64,000 nucleotides of DNA, from positions 61,446 through 125,445 of the forward strand of contig CANRJS010000003.1 in the NCBI GenBank assembly GCA_947631015.1, given 5' to 3'. Below are positions 9,092 to 17,391 of the stretch, in pieces (the first letter of the stretch is position 1; each line of letters starts with the position of its first letter). The stretch is from an uncultured Clostridia bacterium (GTDB lineage Bacteria > Bacillota > Clostridia > Oscillospirales > JAAYOS01). The notes under the pieces are model-generated. The model was not told the origin of the DNA. It did not search any database and saw only the letters and a program-made list of their open reading frames with translations. Position numbers and translations under genes: made by a program.

Positions 9092-9940
9092 TTGTACAGG
9101 ATAGTTACGAAGAAGGTTCTCAATCCCTCGGTCACGCAGATGGAGATAGAGGCGCCGCTCGTCGCGCGTAAGGCGCGGGCGGGACAGTTCATCATCCTGC
9201 GCGTGGACGACGAGGGCGAGCGCATCCCGCTCACCGTCGCGGGCTGTGACGCGGCGCGCGGCACGGTGAAGATAATCTTCCAGATAGTCGGCGCGACGAC
9301 GGCGCTGCTCGGCGCGAAGAACGAGGGCGAGTATATAAGCGACTTTGTCGGTCCGCTCGGCCGCGCCACCGAGACCGAGGGGGTAAAGAAAGTCTGCGTC
9401 GTGGGCGGCGGCGTCGGGTGCGCGATAGCGATGCCGGCGGCGCAGGAGTTTAAGCGCATCGGCGCGGAGGTGACGAGCATCATCGGCTTCCGCTCGAAGG
9501 ACCTCGTCATCCTTACCGACGAGTTTGAGGCCTGCTCGGACAGAATGATACTCATGACCGACGACGGGAGCGCCGGACGCCGCGGGAACGTCACCGTCCC
9601 GCTGAAGGAGCTGCTCGAGAGCGGGGAGCGCTTTGACCGGATACTCGCCATCGGCCCGCTAATAATGATGAAATTCGTCGCGGAGGCGGCGCGCCCGTTC
9701 GGCGTGCCGGTCGTCGTGTCGATGAACCCGATAATGATAGACGGCACGGGTATGTGCGGCGGATGCCGCCTCTCGCTCGTGCGTGACGGCAAGCGCGTAA
9801 CGAAGTTCGCGTGCGTGGACGGCCCGGAGTTTGACGGCTACGAAGTCGACTTCGACGAGGCGATGACGCGCGGCAGGATGTACGCGGAGTTCGAGCGGCA
9901 CGCATACGAGGAGACCTGCCGGCTGCTCGGCAGAGCTTGA
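9092..9940 (+). CDS. Sulfide/dihydroorotate dehydrogenase-like FAD/NAD-binding protein (NfnA-like, ferredoxin-NADP+ reductase alpha)
   Basis: AGQFIILRVDDEGERIPLTVAG...CVVGGGVGCAIAMPAAQEFK...CGGCRLS; adjacent to NfnB-like gene; TTG start. Confidence 0.9.
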   Translation: MYRIVTKKVLNPSVTQMEIEAPLVARKARAGQFIILRVDDEGERIPLTVAGCDAARGTVKIIFQIVGATTALLGAKNEGEYISDFVGPLGRATETEGVKKVCVVGGGVGCAIAMPAAQEFKRIGAEVTSIIGFRSKDLVILTDEFEACSDRMILMTDDGSAGRRGNVTVPLKELLESGERFDRILAIGPLIMMKFVAEAARPFGVPVVVSMNPIMIDGTGMCGGCRLSLVRDGKRVTKFACVDGPEFDGYEVDFDEAMTRGRMYAEFERHAYEETCRLLGRA

Positions 9941-9952
9941 GGAGGCGGAGAA

Positions 9953-11362
9953 ATGGCGATACAGCAGAAAAAGCATGAGATGCCGACGCAGGCTCCGTCG
10001 GTGCGCGCGCACAACTTCGACGAGGTCGCGCTCGGCTACACCGAGGATATCGCGGTCGAGGAGGCGCAGCGCTGTCTGAACTGCAAAAACCGTCCCTGCG
10101 TGGAGGGTTGCCCCGTCCGAATAGACATCCCGGACTTCATAGCGAAGGTAAAGGAGCGCGACTTCGAGGGCGCTTACGGCGTGATAAGCCGCAACTCGTC
10201 GCTCCCGGCGGTCTGCGGGCGCGTCTGCCCGCAGGAGACCCAGTGCGAGAGCAAATGTACCCTCGGCATACGCTTCGAGCCGGTCGGGATAGGCCGCCTC
10301 GAGCGCTTCGTCGCGGACAGGCACAACGAGCGCGCGGAGGCCTCGCCGGAGCGTCCCACATCAAACGGGCACCGCGTCGCGATAGTCGGCTCGGGACCCT
10401 CCGGCCTCACCTGCGCGGGCGACCTCGCGCGCGCGGGGTACGAGGTCACGGTCTACGAGGCTCTGCACACCGCAGGAGGCGTCCTCGTCTACGGCATACC
10501 CGAGTTCCGTCTGCCGAAACGGATAGTCGCAAAGGAGGTCGAGGGTCTGAAGGCGCTCGGCGTGAAGGTCGAGACAAACGTCGTCATCGGCAGGACGCTC
10601 ACGATAGACGAGCTCTTTGATATGGGTTTCGAGGCGGTGTTCATCGGCTCGGGCGCGGGACTTCCGAACTTCATGGGCATACCTGGCGAGAGCCTTGTGG
10701 GAGTCTACTCCGCAAACGAGTTCCTCACCCGCAGCAATCTTATGAAGGCCTACCGCGAGAATCCGACGACGCCGATAATGAAGGGCGGGCGCGTCGCCGT
10801 CGTGGGCGGCGGCAACGTCGCCATGGACGCGGCGCGGACGGCGCTCCGCCTCGGCGCGGAGAAGGTGTACATAGTCTACCGCCGCTCGATGGAGGAGCTT
10901 CCCGCGCGGCGCGAGGAGGTCGAGCACGCCGAGGAGGAGGGGATAGACTTCCGCCTCCTCAACAACCCGGTCGAAATACTCGGTTACTCCAACCCGGACG
11001 ACCCGCGCGACCCGAAGAACGGCTCGGTCACAGGTATGCGCTGCATCCGGATGGAGCTCGGCGAGCCGGACGCGAGCGGACGCCGCCGCCCGGTCGAGAT
11101 ACCCGGCTCGGAGTTCGTCCTCGATGTCGATACGGTAGTCATGGCGATAGGCACCTCCCCGAACCCGCTGATAAAGGACACCACCGACGGTCTCGAAGTG
11201 AACCGCAGGGGCGGCATAATCGTGAATGAGGACGGACTTACCTCCCGCTCGGGCGTCTACGCCGGCGGGGACGCCGTCACCGGCGCCGCGACCGTCATCT
11301 CCGCGATGGGGGCGGGCAAGACCGCCGCGCACGCGATAGACGCATATCTCTCGTCGAAATAA
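9953..11362 (+). CDS. gltA: NADPH-dependent glutamate synthase, small-subunit type / NfnB-like
   Basis: CLNCKNRPCVEGCPV; VAIVGSGPSGLTCAGDLARAGYEVTVYEALHTAGGVLVYGIPEFRLPK. Confidence 0.93.
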   Translation: MAIQQKKHEMPTQAPSVRAHNFDEVALGYTEDIAVEEAQRCLNCKNRPCVEGCPVRIDIPDFIAKVKERDFEGAYGVISRNSSLPAVCGRVCPQETQCESKCTLGIRFEPVGIGRLERFVADRHNERAEASPERPTSNGHRVAIVGSGPSGLTCAGDLARAGYEVTVYEALHTAGGVLVYGIPEFRLPKRIVAKEVEGLKALGVKVETNVVIGRTLTIDELFDMGFEAVFIGSGAGLPNFMGIPGESLVGVYSANEFLTRSNLMKAYRENPTTPIMKGGRVAVVGGGNVAMDAARTALRLGAEKVYIVYRRSMEELPARREEVEHAEEEGIDFRLLNNPVEILGYSNPDDPRDPKNGSVTGMRCIRMELGEPDASGRRRPVEIPGSEFVLDVDTVVMAIGTSPNPLIKDTTDGLEVNRRGGIIVNEDGLTSRSGVYAGGDAVTGAATVISAMGAGKTAAHAIDAYLSSK

Positions 11363-11449
11363 GCCGAAGGGGATTGAATCCACACGAAATGTGGTATATA
11401 ATGTGAGATAAGCAAGCGAACGTATTTCAAATTAAGGAGGAACAGAAAA

Positions 11450-11818
11450 ATGGGCAAGTTTGTTATCCGTACCGTCCCGAGCGGGATAAAGTTCGACCTC
11501 AAGGCCACGAACGGCCAGGTCATCGCGACGAGCGAGGTATACTCGAGCGAGAGCGCCTGCCGTAACGGCATCGAGTCGGTGCAGAAGAACGCTCCGATAG
11601 CGGAGATCGAGGATCAGACCGCTGAAGGGTACGAGACCAAGACCAACCCGAAGTTTGAGGTCTATGAGGACAAGGCGGGCGAGATACGCTTCCGCCTCAC
11701 CGCGCGCAACGGTCAGATAATCGCGACGAGCGAGGGCTACAAGACCATGGCGAACTGCATCAACGGCATCGAGTCTGTGAAGAAGAACGCCCCCGAGGCG
11801 GAGATAGTCGAGGAGTAA
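11450..11818 (+). CDS. DUF1508/YegP-like protein, two tandem domains
   Basis: KFDLKATNGQVIATSEVYSSESACRNGIESVQKNAP and RFRLTARNGQIIATSEGYKTMANCINGIESVKKNAP. Confidence 0.9.
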   Translation: MGKFVIRTVPSGIKFDLKATNGQVIATSEVYSSESACRNGIESVQKNAPIAEIEDQTAEGYETKTNPKFEVYEDKAGEIRFRLTARNGQIIATSEGYKTMANCINGIESVKKNAPEAEIVEE

Positions 11819-11853
11819 AACCCCGATAATCGCACCGCAAACACGCTGTAAAG

Positions 11854-11888
11854 AAAAAGTGTGGAGGCCGTTGGCCTCCACACTTTTT
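11854..11888. terminator. Bidirectional terminator
   Basis: AAAAAGTGTGGAGGCC-GTT-GGCCTCCACACTTTTT. Confidence 0.92.
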
Positions 11889-11941
11889 ACTCATCTGATA
11901 TACCAACCGTTATATCGACGGGAAGTTATACCGTTCGACAA

Positions 11942-14278
11942 CTATTTTGCGGCTATCGTCACCGACGCGCTCTTCTCTCCGTCCGAGACGGTGAGGGTAA
12001 GCGGAGCGCCGTTCGAGCGCACGACGGCGAGCGCGCGTCCGTAGAAGGTCGTGTAGCTTCCGGTGTGGAACTGCTCCTCGGTGCACGGGTTCGCGCTGCC
12101 GAAGGCGAGCAGCTCGCCGCCCTCGACCGACGCATGCAGGAGGCGGTCGGCGTTCATCTCGGCTATGCCGTTCTCGCCCACAAGCGTCACCGGAACGTAG
12201 CCTATTTCGCCCGCCGCGAGCGCCGCGTCCTCCGGAGTGAGCGCTATCGAAATGCCGCCCTCAGAGCTTACGAGGCAGCCGCGCCCGGCCTCGCTGCCGT
12301 CCGGGCCGTAGGAGACGGCCTCAAGCTTCCCGGGGGCGTACTTTATCTTGAATATCGCCATGCACTCGGCGACGGGCTTTCTTCCGAGGCTCTTTCCGTT
12401 CAGGAAAAGCTCGACCTCGGCGGCGTTCGAGTAGACCTCGACCTCCGCGTCGTTCCCGTCGCAGCCGCGCCAGCTCCAGCTCTCCATGGCGTTGGTGCCG
12501 CGCCAGACCGAGCGGGTCACCTTCACACCGGGATGATTTACCGGCTTCACCGCGACCACCGGCTCGTGCGCCAGGCCCCAGACCGTCTCCGCATAGCGGC
12601 AGGAGGCGTCCGGGTCGCCGAGGATGTCGATGGCGCCGGAGCCCGCCATGAACCACGGGTGCGGACGGTTGAACGGCATGGCTCCGTCGTAGCTCCACGC
12701 GCCTATGCCGGCCTCGCCGAGGTAGTCCCAGGACACCCACATGAAGTCGCCGATGAGGTAGGGGTACTTCTTCACCATCTCCCAGTTCTTCCATATATCC
12801 TGCGGGAAGGTCTCGCTTCCGACGACGACGCGGCCGGGGTGCGCCTCCCCCTCGAGCGGATAGCGCCCGGAGGCGTAGTTGTAGCCCGCGATGTCGAGAC
12901 AGTCGAGGAAGGGGCTCGTGAGCGCGTCCACCTCCGGCGCGACGGCGGAGTTGTTCATGCCCGCGCCAATCTGCGAGACCATCTCGTTGAAGTCGGCGCT
13001 GGTGTTCGTCGGGTCGCCGCCGCCGGTGGAGGGGGCACTGTCGCCGTCGTTGTAGATGCCCTTTCCGGCGGCGGCCGCAGCCATTATCATGAGGTTTGCG
13101 CCGCAGGTGACCGGGCGGCTCGGGTCGAGAGAATGTATGAGGTCTACGAGCGCCTTGCCGGTGGCGACGCCCTTCTCCTCCGCAGGCTCGCTCACCTCGT
13201 TGCCGATAGAGTAGAGGACGACCGACGGATGGTTGTAGTCGCGCTCGACCATCATCGTGACGTCGCGCTGCCACCACTCCGGGAAGTCGTTGCCGTAGTC
13301 GTTCTTCGTCTTGCGGCTGTACCACATGTCGAAGGTCTCGTCCATGAGGTACATGCCGAGCTCGTCGCACGCCTCGACTATCGCGCGGGACGTCGGGTTG
13401 TGGGCGGAGCGAATGGCGTTGAAGCCGTTCGCCTTGAGTATCTCCACGCGGCGGCGGTCGCTCTTGGGGAAGGACGCCGCGCCGAGTATGCCGTTGTCGT
13501 GGTGGATGCAGCCGCCGCGGAGCAGCGTCTCCTCGCCGTTGACAAAGAAGCCCTTCGGGCTCCACTTGAGCTCGCGGATGCCGAAGCGCTCGCACACGAC
13601 GTCGGTGACCTCTCCGTTCTCGCGGAGGGTGACGCGGCAGGTGTAGAGATTCGGCGTCTCCGCGCTCCACAGCTTTGCGGCGGGGACGGTCATGCCGACC
13701 GACGCGCCCGCGCCCTCGGCGACGACTCTGTCGCCGTCCAGTATCTCGACCGTTATATCGCCGCAGGTCGCGGCGGTGTCCACACGGATGCGCGCGGGGG
13801 AGATGCCGAGCGTCGTTATCTTCACGCCGCCGCGCTCGATGCGGCTCTCTCCGCCGACGTAGAGCCAGACCGGGCGGTAGATGCCCGAGCCGGTGTACCA
13901 GCGGGAGTTCGGGAGCTTCGAGTTGTCCGCCGTGACGGTGAGGGTGTTCTTTTCGCCGAATTTCAGTCTCTCGAGCGGCACGGAAAACGCGGTGTAGCCG
14001 TAGGGGTGGAACGCGAGCTCGCGCCCGTTCAGCGCGACCGTCGCGTTTTTGTAGACGCCCTCAAACGCGACCTCGACGTGCTTTCCGCGCCAGTCCTCCG
14101 GCGCGTCGAACGTCTTTTCATAGACGTACACGCCGCCGGGGAAGTAGCCGTGGCCGCCGTCCGAGACCGACGGGTCGCGCGTCTCGAGTATCTGCGCGTC
14201 GTGCGGGAGGGTGACCGGAACGGGCGTTTCGCCCTGCTTTGCAAACGTCCAGCCTCCGCAGAAATCGAACCGTTTCAT
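11942..14278 (-). CDS. Glycoside hydrolase family 2 (beta-galactosidase-like)
   Basis: RSAHNPTSRAIVEACDELGMYLMDETFDMW; SIGNEV; start moved to MKRFDFCGGW with GGAGGAGATAC RBS. Confidence 0.93.
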   Translation of the reverse strand: MKRFDFCGGWTFAKQGETPVPVTLPHDAQILETRDPSVSDGGHGYFPGGVYVYEKTFDAPEDWRGKHVEVAFEGVYKNATVALNGRELAFHPYGYTAFSVPLERLKFGEKNTLTVTADNSKLPNSRWYTGSGIYRPVWLYVGGESRIERGGVKITTLGISPARIRVDTAATCGDITVEILDGDRVVAEGAGASVGMTVPAAKLWSAETPNLYTCRVTLRENGEVTDVVCERFGIRELKWSPKGFFVNGEETLLRGGCIHHDNGILGAASFPKSDRRRVEILKANGFNAIRSAHNPTSRAIVEACDELGMYLMDETFDMWYSRKTKNDYGNDFPEWWQRDVTMMVERDYNHPSVVLYSIGNEVSEPAEEKGVATGKALVDLIHSLDPSRPVTCGANLMIMAAAAAGKGIYNDGDSAPSTGGGDPTNTSADFNEMVSQIGAGMNNSAVAPEVDALTSPFLDCLDIAGYNYASGRYPLEGEAHPGRVVVGSETFPQDIWKNWEMVKKYPYLIGDFMWVSWDYLGEAGIGAWSYDGAMPFNRPHPWFMAGSGAIDILGDPDASCRYAETVWGLAHEPVVAVKPVNHPGVKVTRSVWRGTNAMESWSWRGCDGNDAEVEVYSNAAEVELFLNGKSLGRKPVAECMAIFKIKYAPGKLEAVSYGPDGSEAGRGCLVSSEGGISIALTPEDAALAAGEIGYVPVTLVGENGIAEMNADRLLHASVEGGELLAFGSANPCTEEQFHTGSYTTFYGRALAVVRSNGAPLTLTVSDGEKSASVTIAAK

Positions 14279-14509
14279 CTGTATCTCCTCCTTGTAAAAT
14301 TGTAAGGCGTAAAGCGGACCGCTTCCGCCGATGGTATCTCTTTTATTATCATACCAAAATCCGGGGCGGATTTCCATATCAAAAAGACGAAAATCTGTTG
14401 AGTTAATGGCGTGTCCCACGGACGCCGCAGAGCGAATTTCTGCTTGTCAGAAGCGGCGCGCGGGTCTATAATGTAGGTGTATAGATATGCAGAACACAGC
14501 GGAGGCAAA

Positions 14510-15250
14510 ATGATTTACGAGGATTATTTTGAAAAGGACTACATCGCCACTATGGGCGGCACCGACTACTTCGGACGGCTCAAGCCCTCGGCGCTTATGA
14601 TGTTTCTGGAAAACGTCGCGGTGGAGCACGTCTCGGGGCTCGGCTTCGGCTGGGATTACACTACGCGCGAACTGAACGCGGCGTGGATAATCGTCCGCAC
14701 CCGCGTGGCACTGAAGCGTCCACCGCTTTACGGCGAGACGCTCCGCCTTCGGACGTGGGCGGCGACGCCGAAGAACGCATACTTCCCCAGAGAGACCGAG
14801 ATTTTCGCGGAGGACGGGAGCATCGGCGAGGCGAGCGCCGTCTGGGTGCTCGCGGACGTCGACACGAGGAAGATACTTCCGCCGGCGAGGTTCTACGAGC
14901 TCACCGGCTTCCGGCACCGCGGCGACCCGCGCTTCGAAGCGCCGGCGAGAATATCCACGGCTCTGGAGTACCGGAACGCGGAGAGCTTCGCCGTCCGTTA
15001 CAGCGACCTCGACATGAACCGCCACGTCCACAACACGCGGTATATCGACATGGCGGAGGATCACCTCGCGGTCGAGCGCGAGCCGGACCTCTGGGTGAAG
15101 GGGATAAACATCGGCTACGCGGCGGAGACCCGCGAGGGCGAGACGCTCGTTATATCCGACGCGGGGGAGGGACTTCGCCGCTTTGTACGGGGAACCGACC
15201 CGAACGGAAAGAAGAAATTCGACTTGGAGCTTGTGTTTGACAGGATATGA
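14510..15250 (+). CDS. Acyl-ACP thioesterase
   Basis: RLKPSALMMFLENVAVEH...YSDLDMNRHVHNTRYIDM. Confidence 0.9.
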   Translation: MIYEDYFEKDYIATMGGTDYFGRLKPSALMMFLENVAVEHVSGLGFGWDYTTRELNAAWIIVRTRVALKRPPLYGETLRLRTWAATPKNAYFPRETEIFAEDGSIGEASAVWVLADVDTRKILPPARFYELTGFRHRGDPRFEAPARISTALEYRNAESFAVRYSDLDMNRHVHNTRYIDMAEDHLAVEREPDLWVKGINIGYAAETREGETLVISDAGEGLRRFVRGTDPNGKKKFDLELVFDRI

Positions 15251-15259
15251 GGTGCGGAA

Positions 15260-15559
15260 ATGGATGAGCTGAAGGAAGTCCTCGCGGAGGTGCGCCGCAT
15301 ATCCCACGCGGAGCGGCTGATAGTCTACGGTCTCAAGCGCGAGGGCGCGGGGGAGCGGATACGCGGCGTGAAGGTCTGCGTCGTGGCGGACACGCGGGAC
15401 AAGGACGCGCTCGAAAGAGAGCTGTATCTCGGTATAGACGGAGACGTCGCGCTCGACGTCCTCATCTACACCCCGTCGGAGTGGGAGACGCTGCGGCACG
15501 ACCCGCAGTCCTACGCGAGCCGCATAGCCGAGAAGGGACGCGAGTATGTCGAGGCGTAA
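15260..15559 (+). CDS. MNT-like (minimal nucleotidyltransferase fold) protein, degenerate
   Basis: C-terminal LDVLIYTPSEWE typical of MNT partners; catalytic GS motif not evident; overlaps downstream HEPN gene. Confidence 0.6.
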   Translation: MDELKEVLAEVRRISHAERLIVYGLKREGAGERIRGVKVCVVADTRDKDALERELYLGIDGDVALDVLIYTPSEWETLRHDPQSYASRIAEKGREYVEA

Positions 15560-16019
15560 TACCGGCACAAACGACAGCCGCCGCTACTACGAGTGGCTTG
15601 ACCACGCCGAGACCGACCTGCGCGCGGCGAGGATACTGCGCGGCGTCGGCGCGGACGGCAGGACGGTCGTGTACCACTGCCATCAGGCGCTCGAAAAGAG
15701 CTTCAAGTGCTTCCTGCTCTTTCGGAACGGACGGCACGTCGACGGTCACAACATAACATTTCTCTCGCGGCAGGCGGCGCGCGCGGACAGGGGGTTTGCG
15801 AAGTTCGTGGACAGAACGCCGCCGTTCAACCGCTACTACATCGAGACACGCTACCCCACCGACCTGCCCTTCGAGATAGGCGAGCGGGAGCTTGAGCAGG
15901 CGTTTTCGCTTGCCGAGGAGGTATACGGCGCGGTCGCGCGCGCGATAATGTACGAGATAAAGGACGACATCGACGAAGACGAGGAGCGCGCCGCGCGCCG
16001 GGACGAGGACGATTTGTAG
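15546..16019 (+). CDS. HEPN domain protein
   Basis: YYEWLDHAETDLRAARIL...RTVVYHCHQALEKSFKCFLLF (RX4H); MNT-HEPN order with 14-nt overlap. Confidence 0.82.
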   Translation: MSRRNTGTNDSRRYYEWLDHAETDLRAARILRGVGADGRTVVYHCHQALEKSFKCFLLFRNGRHVDGHNITFLSRQAARADRGFAKFVDRTPPFNRYYIETRYPTDLPFEIGERELEQAFSLAEEVYGAVARAIMYEIKDDIDEDEERAARRDEDDL

Positions 16020-16557
16020 AAGACACCGAGCTTTCGTGGCGAAGCCGCACACGGTGCGAAATTGCCATGCGCGAAGTTAGCGGCTGCGCCGCTAACTTCA
16101 ACCGCTGCAAACAGCGAAAGCGCGAACCGATTCCTCATCCGACATTTTACAGCCCTCGCTTGCAATATTCGCTCCGCGAATATTGCCCGACCTTGAGCAC
16201 GTTATAGACGGACGGCGTTCCGCGCCGACGTCCCCGCTACAGCCTCGCAGAGAATGCGCCCCTCGGGATATACCGCAATCAACCCTCTACCGGGTGCATC
16301 AGCATTCGGCGCGAAGCGCCGAATGCCCTACATTGTACGAGCCGGAGGGAGCCGCGTAAGCGGCGAAATAAATTCAAATCATTTTCGGCGGCGGCGTGTA
16401 CGTCGCCGAAAATTCCTCTCGCGGAGCGTGCGTCGAAGACGGCGAAGCCGTCGAGGCGCGTAGCGTAGCGCTTGCCGCCGGCAAGGCTGCGCCTTGTCCG
16501 GCGGCCTCGCGGCAAATTGGTAAGCGAGCGAAGCGAGCGCGATTTGCCGCGAGACAA
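16020..16557 (+). repeat. Composite intergenic hairpin-repeat locus R1 (module B + core)
   Basis: Hairpin GAAGTTAGCGGC/GCCGCTAACTTC at 16073-16099; core loop hairpin 16381-16413; bulged hairpin 16474-16505. Confidence 0.85.
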
Positions 16558-16559
16558 AA

Positions 16560-16587
16560 AAACCGGAAAGCATAAGCTTTCCGGTTT
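16560..16587 (-). terminator. rpmB terminator
   Basis: AAACCGGAAAGC-ATAA-GCTTTCCGGTTT, T-run on minus strand. Confidence 0.88.
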
Positions 16588-16613
16588 CGGTCGTTACCTG
16601 CTGCCCGCCGAAG

Positions 16614-16802
16614 TTATATCGCGCGGGTGACCTTGCCCGAGCGGAGGCACCGCGTGCAAGCGTAGACGTGGCAAGGCTTGCCGTCAACTATCGCCTTGAC
16701 GCGCTTGACATTCGGTTTCCACATACGATTGGTACGGCGATGCGAGTGGCTGACGTTTATACCGAACGTAACACCCTTGCCGCAGAACTGACACTTAGCC
16801 AT
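16614..16802 (-). CDS. rpmB: 50S ribosomal protein L28
   Basis: MAKCQFCGKGVTFGINVSHSHRRTNRMWKPNVKRV. Confidence 0.97.
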   Translation of the reverse strand: MAKCQFCGKGVTFGINVSHSHRRTNRMWKPNVKRVKAIVDGKPCHVYACTRCLRSGKVTRAI

Positions 16803-16983
16803 CCTTTGCACCTCCCAAGAAGTAATAAAAGTACCATATCCGACGCCCTCGGGAGGGCGTGAAACGGCAAAACAGAGACGCCGAGCATCGGCGCAGATAA
16901 TATAATAGCAGAAAGCCGAAAGAATTGCAAGGGTTTTTTCAAAAAAATCCGGATATATTCGCCGCTTCGCACGGAAACGCCTG

Positions 16984-17012
16984 TGGACTTTGGCGTCTGT
17001 GTGTGCTATAAT
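16984..17012 (+). promoter_or_regulatory. Promoter interrupted downstream by repeat locus R2
   Basis: TGGACT-17-TATAAT; the -10 region is repeated at 17276-17295. Confidence 0.6.
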
Positions 17013-17023
17013 AGCCGCAGAGC
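17004..17023 (+). repeat. 20-bp direct repeat, left copy
   Basis: TGCTATAATAGCCGCAGAGC identical to 17276-17295. Confidence 0.9.
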
Positions 17024-17275
17024 TGTTCGCAGGAAATCGCGCTCGCTACGCTCGCTTACCAATTTCCTGCGAGGCCGTCGGGCAGGGCAAAGCCCTGCCG
17101 GCGGCGAGCGTCGTTCTTCGTTCCTCGCGGGCTTTGCCCGCTCGAAACGCGAACGGCGAGAGGTATTTTTGGCGACGTACACGCCGCCGCCAAAAATAGA
17201 TTTGACGCTATTCGCCGCCTGCGGCGGCGAACTCTACGAGGCGTTTGACAATCTGTAGCATATCGCGGAGCGATA
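17024..17275 (-). repeat. Hairpin-repeat element R2 (core, reverse orientation)
   Basis: Core loop hairpin 17164-17198 (11-bp stem, 13-nt loop); flanked by 20-bp direct repeats. Confidence 0.85.
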
Positions 17276-17295
17276 TGCTATAATAGCCGCAGAGC
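17276..17295 (+). repeat. 20-bp direct repeat, right copy
   Basis: TGCTATAATAGCCGCAGAGC. Confidence 0.9.
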
Positions 17296-17391
17296 GGCGG
17301 CACGGTTCTCTTGCCGCAATCATATATTTCAGAAAACACAAATTGACTCGTTGACAGATAAAATAGACAGATATAATATAAGGAGAAAAAC

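Noticed and set aside
16020-16557. Possible CRISPR array or tandem repeats in the repetitive intergenic loci
   Set aside because: No regular repeat-spacer periodicity; repeats are dispersed, modular and internally palindromic.
17024-17275. Classical insertion sequence at R2
   Set aside because: Only about 250 bp, no transposase ORF and no simple terminal inverted repeats; at most a non-autonomous element.
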